5,359 nucleotides of DNA, from positions 2,258 through 7,616 of the forward strand of contig JAQUQN010000050.1 of the NCBI GenBank assembly GCA_028716065.1, given 5' to 3'. Of the stretch, positions 1 to 5,359 are shown one piece after another. Position 1 is the stretch's first letter, and every line of letters begins with the position of its first letter. The position numbers and the translations under genes are program-made. This DNA is from Candidatus Omnitrophota bacterium. GTDB taxonomy: Bacteria; Omnitrophota; Gorgyraeia; 2-01-FULL-45-10. The notes under the pieces were generated by a model that saw only the letters and a program-made list of their open reading frames with translations, did not search any database and was not told the origin of the DNA.

Positions 1-127
1 CGAGGCCGACCGTGATGTCTGATGCGTTGGCCTTTATTATGGCTATGTCGGCCTGGTTGGTTACGCCGGCCTTTGCAAGGTAGGCATCCTGTTTATTGGC
101 CTTGATATTGTCGAAGGTGGTCTGGGC
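1..127 (-). repeat. 96-residue tandem repeat, second unit (partial, cut by the window edge)
   Basis: This is a base-for-base copy of 289-415, encoding residues 1745-1786 identically to 1649-1690. The identity holds up to the window edge, so the repeat almost certainly continues to the left. The perfect nucleotide match, including third codon positions, indicates recent duplication or ongoing gene conversion. Confidence 0.92.
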
Positions 128-3100
128 GCTGAGCTTCATGTTGCCGTTGGCATCCGCCCCTATGGTGAACATGACGGCCTTTACCGATACGACGTCCTGG
201 GCAACGGCGTCCACGGTGGCCTTGGAGAGTTTAACGGCGATGTCGCTCGATACCATCAATGCGGACTTCACCGCTCCTCTTTCCACTCCGAGGCCGACCG
301 TGATGTCTGATGCGTTGGCCTTTATTATGGCTATGTCGGCCTGGTTGGTTACGCCGGCCTTTGCAAGGTAGGCATCCTGTTTATTGGCCTTGATATTGTC
401 GAAGGTGGTCTGGGCATTTACTACGAATTCTCCCTTGGCGTTTGCGCCTATGGCGAAAGTTACTCCAGTGGCAGATTTTACATCATTCAATAGGTTCCTA
501 TTTATTTGTACTATTATCTCTGTGGCAAGTTTATTTATTCCTTGAGGTGTAGCTATGCCATTAAGCTGGGCGTCGCTTAGCTTCAGCATCACGATAAATA
601 TGGTAATAGGATTAACAGAGTCTTTTAGAGCGGGTATTGCTGCTGCTATCTTTTCTGCAACCGTCTTCGTGTTCGCGTAATTCTGGCCGAGGGAGCCGTT
701 GGCCTTGAACTCATCGAACCTCTTCTTCATGCCGGTATCTGTCGATATGCCAAGGGCGAGTATGGCAAGTTCTACACGATCGGCCTTTCCGGCGTCCGCG
801 CCCATGCTGTTTATGATATCGTTCATCACGGCCCTTACCTGGTCGGCTGTCTCTGCTTTCGCCATGGCCGCGTCCTGCTTGACGTTGCCGTTCAGGACCG
901 CTATCAGTATCTGAACAGAACTTCCCTGCACCCCTGCTACGCTTGCTAAGAAAGCCTTCGTGGCCTCATATCTTGCCTCCAGGGTTGAAGCCTGGACAAG
1001 GCTCGTCAGCCTCTCCTTCCACGTGGCATTCGTCTCGACACCCAAAGCGATGAGCACGAGCTGCAGCGGATCTATCTTCTTGGCATCTGCGCCCATGTTC
1101 TTGAGTATATCTTTTACCGTGTTACCTACTGCCGTGGCCGCACCTGTCTTTATGCCGTCGAATCTCTGCCTGTCTAGGCTCATCATCTGCATGAATAACT
1201 GCAGCCGGTCCATCTTATTAACATTAGCCCCTGGGTGAGTACCTAGCATTGCGAGGAATTCGTTAAATTTCGTGCTGAGCTGTGTATCCGACATCTTACT
1301 GAAACGGGAATTGGCCAGGCCCCTGTCCGTCGCTATGGAAATGACCGCCGAAACGAGAGAGAAGTAGTCGACACTGGCGGCGTTCTGGCCCGTGATATTC
1401 AGGAGCCTCTGCATCCCGGTAGCGATATTGGCCGGGCTATTCAGCACCTGTGAAAGCGCTTTTACCTTCTCGCCGCCGAGGTTCAAAAGCACGGCCAACA
1501 CCTGGCTGTCGCTCGGCGTGACATTCTTGTTCTTCAGGTTCATTCCTGCCAGGGACGGCGAATTGGCAAAAGTCTTGAAGAATGTCTTGAGACTGGTGAA
1601 GAGCGCCTTCATATTATTTACAGGCATGCTAATAAGAAGGTCCAGGCCTTCCCTGCTCAAGGAACTTGTAAATAAGAATAATTGGAAGTCATCCATGCCG
1701 GCATTGCCCGGGCCCATCGTGAATACGCTCTTTGCCTTATCCATGCCGTTACCCATATCCGTGGCGCTGGTCTTATCCAGATTAGCTCTCTGGCCATCCG
1801 ACAGCTTCAGCGCGGCCATGAAGAGCTGGAACCTGTCAATGCCGGTATTGGTCGAACCGCGCTGTGTCTGCGCCTTGCTGAAGGAATCGGCCAGTTTTGC
1901 GCTATCTCTCACTATTTCGCCGTCTGTCTTCGTCATGAGATTTTTCACATCGTCATCGCTCATGCTGAATACCATATCCATCAACTGCAATCCGCTCATC
2001 TCGCGCGCGAATACCTCGCCGACATGCGTTCCTATCTTCGACCTCAACCTGTCCATGGCCTTTTCCCTGGCGGCCAGTTCTTGTGGGTTCGATAATCTGG
2101 ACAGGAAGTCCTTGCGGTCACTGTCATTCTTGCTCGCAAGCATCGCGAACATCTGGAACCCGTCAGCCTTTATCTTGCTGTTCTCCGACCTGCCCTGATT
2201 CAATTTAGCTATGGCCTGGTCCATCGCATTCATGTCGCCGGCCGTGATATTCTGCGCGTTATCCATGAACTCCTGTCTGTCCTTGTCGTTTTTGCGCGCA
2301 AGTGTGAGCAGTATCTGGAACGAATCGACCTTTATCTGCTTGCCTGGCTGAAGATTGTTATTGAGGGCACTGACTGCCTGATCTATCGTCTTTATATCTC
2401 CTGATTTTATCTTGCAGACGTTTACCATGAAGTTGTCTTTCTCCGTCATGCCGTAAATATCTTTTTTGGTATCATCGAGGCCCGCCAACAGCATGGCTAT
2501 CATCACCTTGCTGGTCGATATCCTGTCGGACCTGGCCAGGCCCTGGTTCACGGCTCCGATCGCTGCTTCAACATTTGCGATATCACCGGCGGGGATGTTC
2601 TTCAAATTGGAAACTACTCTATTGAACTCTTTATTGTTCCATCCGCCGTTCTTATAGAAGAAGTCATCTTTACCTTTAATGATCGAGGCCGCCTGCATGA
2701 TATCGACATTCTCTCCGGTCGCTTTCGATAAGGCCTTGGCCATTTCCGCGGAGACTTGTATAAGTTTGGCGTCACCGACAAATCCTACCAAATTCCCTTT
2801 GGCGTCATATATGGAAGCGATGAGACGGTCTTTAAGGCTCATGCCTCCCATGGCGGCGAGGGCGCTGCCGAGCTTTTCGCCGTTCACGGCAAAATCAAAG
2901 TGAGCCATGGCTTTGGCAAAGGCCTCGAACTGTTCATTCGACATCCTGTCGGATAGAGGTATATTGGCGCTTGAACCGTTCGCGCCGAGTATCTGGCCGC
3001 TCCTGCCGGTACTGGTGACATTGCCGGCGGCGTCATAGTTCTTATTCTCGTTTATATAACCCTTTACAAGCCCGGTCTCTATTATAGCCGTCCTCTGGTT

Positions 3101-5359
3101 GGTGCTCGATATTCCGGTAGTAACATCATAGGTAGCGCTGGTGGAGAATACGCTGTTTCCGTTCTCCGTAAAGTTGAGGTTTATATCTCTTACAGTCAAT
3201 TCCGAAAGCGTTTTGGCAAATTGTGTTAACTTGTCTCTGTCGGCTTTATTGGTTACGTTGCCTTTATCAAGAAGATTGCCTTGTGAATCCCTGATTTCGT
3301 AATTACGGCCGTCCGACTTTATGGTTATGGGGTTACCGTTGGCATCGTCACGCACCTGCTCTACTACATTGCCCTCTGAATCGACCTTGTCATAACCTAC
3401 CACCGGATGTGAAGGATTATTGAGGTCGTGTATAGGCACGGTCATGGTGCCATCCGCGTTCTTCGGCGGTTCCGGAGGAACGAGTACGACACCATTGCTG
3501 GAGTAGCCCACAAGTCTGCCCTGGCTGTCGTATACCGGGCTGGAAGTATCGTCGCCTTCTTGCAGTTCTTGTGCGATCGCGAAGAACCCGGTTGGTTCAC
3601 CTTCTGGTACGTGGGCGGTCTCCAACTTTCTCACATAATAGGTAATAAATCCTGCCTCGGTGCGTGTATCTGTTGTGGGTCGGGTATAATCCGATACTGC
3701 CGCTGTGGCAGTCTCACCGCCTGTATACTCGTAATAGTCCTGCCCCTCGCTCCCTGCCCGGTAAAGAACATCTATATCTACCGTCTCTTCGAAGCATCCC
3801 ATATCTTCAAGCCATCTGACAAGATCAGCTTCGTTCTCAAGGAATTTATCCGCGGTAAGAAATCCGACTACTACTACCATTGGTAGATATCCGCTGCTAT
3901 TTTTGGCTCCCAACTCAAATGGCGTAGTATATTCCTGAGGAATGGTCTCATACCCTGTCCAAGCCTCTGTCTCTACTGCCTCCCAAGAACCTGCTTCCCA
4001 GCTGGTGCCTGATGGCAGGTCTCCTGTCCAGTCTTTTCCCGTCCAGTCTGTCCCCGTCCATCCGCCACCGCCCGACCAGGGGCTACCTTGCCATTCCGTA
4101 GTCTCTCCATACCAATCTGACCCTATCCACCACGTCCCATCCCATATTGTGCCGTCGGCCCACTGTGTACCGGCCCATTTACCGCCGTCACCTGGGTCTT
4201 CCCATTCCTGTCCATACCAGTCCATACCAAACCAATCGACGCCGGTCCAGAGAGTGCCGGACCAGTCCGGAGGCGCTGTCCAGTCAGTACCTCCAGGTGG
4301 TTCATAGTGCCAGTTGTCTCCTGTCCAGTCTTTTCCGGTCCAGTCTGTCCCACCGCTCCATGATTCGCCTGTCCATGGCCCCGCCTCATAATCAGGGACG
4401 AAATAATACGTAACTTCCTCGACAACGACTTCCGAGCCGCTGCTCCTGTCGATCCAAACCAACTGCGGACTCGATGGCGTCGGAAGTTCGGGCGGCTTGA
4501 TGAAGAAACTCATATTTCCGTTCAAGTCAACGGCCGAAGTACCGGCCCACTGCCATCGCTGGTAAGTATGGTTGAATGAATAATTAACAATATAATCGAG
4601 GTAGAGATCGCCTATATCGCTAAATGGCTCGCCCTCATCCCATCTCCAATTCCCATTAAGGTCCTCATAAGGTTCAAAGGAATCATGCAACCCATTCTTG
4701 GCGCGCCATACCGCATGATATGTCTCGGTTCTTATTTTGGCCGGTGGTTCCAGACTGATACCGATAAAAGGTTTCTTTTCAATGATCGTTTCACTGATCG
4801 TCTTTATAAGTTCGCTGCCTTTTGTTATGTAGGTATATATGGTATCTTTTATGCGCCGTTCACGGGCTGTTAAAATCGGGGGTAAGTATAGCTCCTCTGA
4901 ATGGCTGCTTTCAGGCACGACATCTTTAGGGTCGGAAGACGCCGGATTTTGGATATAATTTATAGTCTCTGTATATTTGATTACGGCGCCATCCTCCTGG
5001 TCATACGTTTCGCCTTCGCCGAAAGTAGAGCTCAATACCGAAATCCCGTTTATAGTGATATAATTATAAGTCGTGCTGGATACAAAGACATGTCTTTGTA
5101 TGACGGTAATCCCTCCTGTTATAGTGGTATAATCCATCTTATAAATCTCGCCGCTTACATAACAATCATCTGGTATCGAAAATCTGGTATCGAGCTTGAA
5201 GCCATCATCGTCGGGGGCCGGAATGGTCGGCATGTCAAGTACCGGACCGGTCACGCCGGCTTCCCATTCGTATGTCAATTGGGTCTCGGTGGTCGGCACA
5301 GGGCCGCTCGTGGCTCTGATCGCCGGCGACACGAAATTCGTGACCTTCTTGATCAATAC
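1..5359 (-). CDS. Internal fragment of a giant repeat-mosaic protein, probably cell-surface or secreted (partial at both ends)
   Basis: One minus-strand frame is open across the whole window: 1,786 codons, no stop, roughly 190 kDa of protein, with the true start beyond the right edge and the stop beyond the left edge. No start codon, ribosome binding site or signal peptide can therefore be assigned. In order from the N-terminal side the protein shows beta-type sequence with an EF-hand-like loop (residue 233-244), a Trp-rich repeat (329-467), an unassigned segment (468-608), YD-type motifs (609-860), a long helical repeat array (about 875-1600) and a 96-residue tandem repeat (from about 1635). 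Only three Cys occur (66, 522, 982), and there is no convincing transmembrane helix or enzyme motif. Large size, repeats, calcium-loop motif and few Cys fit an extracellular structural or adhesive protein, which is inference. I do not recognise a named family for the whole protein. Ile ATA and Arg AGG codons are common throughout, with no reassigned codon needed. Confidence 0.96.
128..415 (-). repeat. 96-residue tandem repeat, first complete unit (288 bp, residues 1649-1744)
   Basis: The unit begins A-Q-T-T-F-D-N-I-K-A-N-K-Q and is followed by a second copy exactly 288 bp (96 codons) later. The first 127 bp (289-415) are identical to 1-127. The residues just before each copy also align without gaps: F-A-I-G-A-N-A-K-G-E at 1635-1644 and F-T-I-G-A-D-A-N-G-N at 1731-1740, so a diverged partial unit precedes the first complete one. 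The unit is rich in Ala, Lys, Asp and Val, has no Cys or Pro, and looks mainly helical with one glycine-rich turn (I-G-A-D-A-N-G-N). The number of copies beyond the window is unknown. Confidence 0.9.
560..2737 (-). repeat. Degenerate alpha-helical repeat array, about 14 units of 46-64 residues (residues 875-1600)
   Basis: A helix of the form [ID]-D-x-[FL]-Q-[LIM]-[FL]-h-h-h-h-L recurs. Counting the residue just before the Gln (or its equivalent), anchors fall at 888, 950, 1014, 1068, 1124, 1177, 1225, 1285, 1333, 1386, 1432, 1482, 1529 and 1585. Clear examples are D-R-F-Q-L-F-M-A-A-L at 1177, D-D-F-Q-L-F at 1225, D-R-L-Q-L-F-M-Q-M-M at 1386 and D-P-L-Q-L-V-L-I-A-L at 1432. Weaker units replace Gln with Lys, Ser, Glu or Thr. 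Each helix is followed by a charged second helix and a Gly/Asn turn. Pro is rare and Met unusually common. The pattern looks like an all-helical solenoid or spectrin-like rod, but no known family (TPR, HEAT, ankyrin) signature is visible. Units at 950, 1014 and 1068 also share a G-D-[IM]-x-x-x-[DE]-x-A-[IV] linker. The first and last units are the least certain. Confidence 0.65.
2786..3535 (-). other. Segment with YD-type motifs (residues 609-858)
   Basis: Several copies of a (Y)-D-x-x-G-[NR]-[LV] motif recur: Y-D-S-Q-G-R-L-V at 610-617, D-S-E-G-N-V-V at 660-666, D-S-Q-G-N-L-L at 691-697, Y-D-A-A-G-N-V at 775-781 and Y-D-A-K-G-N-L-V at 851-858. A related D-A-N-G-N-P-I is at 672-678. These resemble the YD or RHS repeat core motif, but spacing is irregular (about 15-85 residues), so this is not a classic RHS shell. 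A charged helical piece at about 703-720 (N-K-A-D-R-D-K-L-T-Q-F-A-K-T-L) interrupts the strands. Nothing marks a toxin domain or an autoproteolytic site. The segment probably forms a beta-rich connector between the Trp domain and the helical array. Assignment to a named repeat family is uncertain. Confidence 0.5.
3536..3958 (-). other. Unassigned linker segment (residues 468-608)
   Basis: No recognisable repeat or domain is visible here. A short hydrophobic stretch (M-V-V-V-V-G-F-L, around residue 495-502) is followed by a plausible amphipathic helix (A-D-K-F-L-E-N-E-A-D-L-V-R-W-L-E-D-M-G) ending at Cys522. An acidic, Tyr- and Thr-rich beta-like part follows. The hydrophobic stretch is too short and too closely flanked by charge to be a membrane anchor. 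The order of hydrophobic strand then helix could belong to a small alpha/beta fold, but nothing identifies it. Gly, Glu and Asp are frequent and the segment is strongly acidic. Confidence 0.35.
4019..4054 (-). repeat. 36-bp direct repeat, copy 2 (residues 436-447)
   Basis: This encodes the same 12 residues as copy 1 and lies near the C-terminal end of the Trp domain, so the two copies bracket its diverged centre. They differ by one silent base. The spacing between copies is 297 bp (99 codons), so recombination between them would delete the centre in frame. Confidence 0.85.
4316..4351 (-). repeat. 36-bp direct repeat, copy 1 (residues 337-348)
   Basis: This encodes G-T-D-W-T-G-K-D-W-T-G-D near the start of the Trp domain. 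It matches the second copy, 297 bp away, at 35 of 36 bases, the only difference being a silent third-position change in a Thr codon (acc against acg). Such near-identity contrasts with the diverged pentads between them. Confidence 0.85.
4628..4663 (-). other. EF-hand-type calcium-binding loop (residues 233-244)
   Basis: The 12-residue loop D-L-N-G-N-W-R-W-D-E-G-E places Asp at position 1, Asn at 3, Asn at 5, Asp at 9 and Glu at 12, which are the side-chain ligand positions of a canonical EF-hand or dockerin-type loop. It sits in a longer acidic frame: E-P-Y-E comes just before it, and P-F-S-D-I-G-D follows. This matches the F-x-D-x-N-G-N-x-x-x-D-x-G-E-P-F-x-D style common in extracellular proteins of Planctomycetes and Bacteroidetes. 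Position 6, usually Gly, is Trp here. The likely role is calcium-dependent stiffening of a surface protein. The motif is directly visible; calcium binding itself is inferred. Confidence 0.7.
5080..5101. repeat. 22-bp perfect palindrome inside the coding frame
   Basis: The 11-base half atacaaagaca (5080-5090) is followed immediately by its exact reverse complement (5091-5101), with no spacer. The flanking bases 5079 and 5102 (g and g) break the symmetry. The site lies in codons for I-Q-R-H-V-F-V, residues 87-93 of the giant protein. A perfect palindrome of this size is the form taken by many dimeric DNA-binding sites, but no function can be assigned here. It could equally be a chance product of codon choice. 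Confidence 0.6.

Larger units (their letters stand above)
3959..4375 (-). repeat. Tryptophan pentad repeat domain (residues 329-467)
   Basis: Twenty-five Trp occur in 139 residues (18 percent, against about 1 percent in average proteins). Trp sits at 329, 334, 340, 345, 350, 360, 366, 371, 376, 381, 386, 395, 400, 406, 410, 411, 416, 423, 428, 434, 439, 444, 454, 459 and 467. Thirteen of the 24 intervals are exactly five residues and several others are 6 or 10, giving the consensus W-[TSFY]-G-x-[DS]. Gly, Asp and Thr dominate the rest; basic residues are nearly absent (Lys at 343, 394 and 442, one His). Such regular W-T-G-x-x units suggest stacked beta turns with an aromatic ladder, perhaps for carbohydrate or wall contact or for packing in a fibre. 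W-[ST]-G-x-[SD] tracts occur in some secreted bacterial proteins, but I cannot name a domain family. Confidence 0.85.
4376..5359 (-). other. Beta-type N-terminal segment of the giant protein (residues 1-328)
   Basis: This part is rich in Thr, Tyr, Ile, Val and Ser with alternating polar and hydrophobic residues, which suggests beta sheets. Two short similar stretches sit about 22 residues apart: Y-T-T-I-T-G-G-I-T-V-I at residues 77-87 and Y-N-Y-I-T-I-N-G-I-S-V-L at 98-109, compatible with repeated hairpins. A charged, possibly helical piece lies at about 163-195 (R-E-R-R-I-K-D, then K-G-S-E-L-I-K-T-I). An EF-hand-type loop follows at 233-244. Residues 252-328 are aromatic (Y-L-D-Y, R-W-Q-W, V-T-Y-Y-F) with a Pro-rich hinge near 289-298, leading into the Trp-rich repeat. 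No family can be named from the sequence alone. The segment's limits are my choice, not a proven domain boundary. Confidence 0.45.

Noticed and set aside
1..415. CRISPR array or mobile-element repeat at the left edge
   Set aside because: The 288-bp period is an exact multiple of three, is translated throughout in the long frame and encodes a protein repeat. There are no short repeats with unique spacers, no inverted termini and no transposase.
1392..2198. 268-codon plus-strand ORF antisense to the helical array
   Set aside because: It lies entirely opposite the open minus frame. The other longer plus ORFs at 96-371, 699-914, 960-1238, 2466-2657, 2679-2903 and 3942-4307 share its phase, as expected from codon bias on the other strand. 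Its product is a low-complexity Ser/Leu/Phe/Ala chain without a recognisable domain, and no convincing ribosome binding site supports it.
2786..3535. RHS/YD toxin core
   Set aside because: Motif spacing is irregular, and there is no conserved RHS core end motif or C-terminal toxin, since the protein continues as a helical array.
3850..3880. Transmembrane anchor at the M-V-V-V-V-G-F-L stretch (around residues 495-502)
   Set aside because: The hydrophobic run is only about eight residues and is followed at once by charged residues, too short to cross a membrane.
3428..3886. 152-codon plus-strand ORF with Cys-, Ile- and Gly-rich hydrophobic stretches
   Set aside because: It is antisense to the YD-type and linker segments, has mixed composition without a family signature, and has no convincing start signal.
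3942..4307. Plus-strand Pro/Ser/Val-rich repeat ORF with P-V-Q-S-x-P units
   Set aside because: Its repeats are the antisense image of the Trp pentads: tgg read on the opposite strand gives cca, which yields Pro- and Ser-rich codons. It has no independent support.
3959..4375. Choline-binding (GW) or glucan-binding repeats
   Set aside because: Those repeats are about 20 residues with G-W-[VKQ] and Tyr/Phe/Lys patterns. Here the period is five residues with W-T-G-x-D and almost no basic residues.
4123..4425. 100-codon minus-strand ORF overlapping the Trp domain in another frame
   Set aside because: It is out of frame with the 1,786-codon frame and only exists because the repeated tgg-aca-gga pattern lacks stops in that frame as well.

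Overview
The window is the inside of one very large protein-coding gene on the minus strand. A single reading frame, with codons starting at positions 5359, 5356 and so on down to 4, stays open for all 1,786 complete codons. It has no stop, and no start or end of the gene falls inside the window. I found no intergenic space, RNA gene, CRISPR array, promoter or terminator. Plus-strand and off-frame ORFs of up to 268 codons exist, but they lie wholly antisense to or out of frame with this frame and read as shadows.

Numbering residues from the right-hand edge (residue 1 = codon at 5359-5357), the protein is a mosaic of five zones. (1) Residues 1-328 are beta-type sequence rich in Thr, Tyr and Ile, and carry one well-formed EF-hand-type calcium loop at 233-244. 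(2) Residues 329-467 are an extreme tryptophan-rich repeat: 25 Trp in 139 residues, mostly five residues apart, with consensus W-T-G-x-D. (3) Residues 468-608 are a mixed segment I do not recognise. (4) Residues 609-860 contain scattered YD-type motifs (Y-D-x-x-G-N/R-L), as in beta-strand repeats of large secreted proteins. (5) Residues from about 875 are alpha-helical: 14 degenerate repeats of 46-64 residues built around a D-x-F-Q-L-F-type helix, followed from about residue 1635 by a 96-residue tandem repeat. That tandem repeat contains a 127-bp block that is perfectly identical in both copies and runs off the left edge.

The gene has no recognisable enzyme active site. Size, repeat architecture, a calcium-loop motif, and only three cysteines in 1,786 residues suggest a giant secreted or cell-surface structural or adhesive protein; this is inference. 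Codon use is standard-code, mid-GC, with frequent ATA for Ile and AGG for Arg. Giant repeat-mosaic genes of this type are known from uncultured Omnitrophota and other PVC-group or candidate-phylum bacteria. That would fit, but the window has no taxonomic marker, so the assignment is weak.

The most notable items are the Trp pentad domain, the long helical repeat array that shares a G-A-D-A motif with the downstream 96-residue tandem repeats, the perfectly homogenised 127-bp block, and a 22-bp perfect palindrome inside the coding frame.
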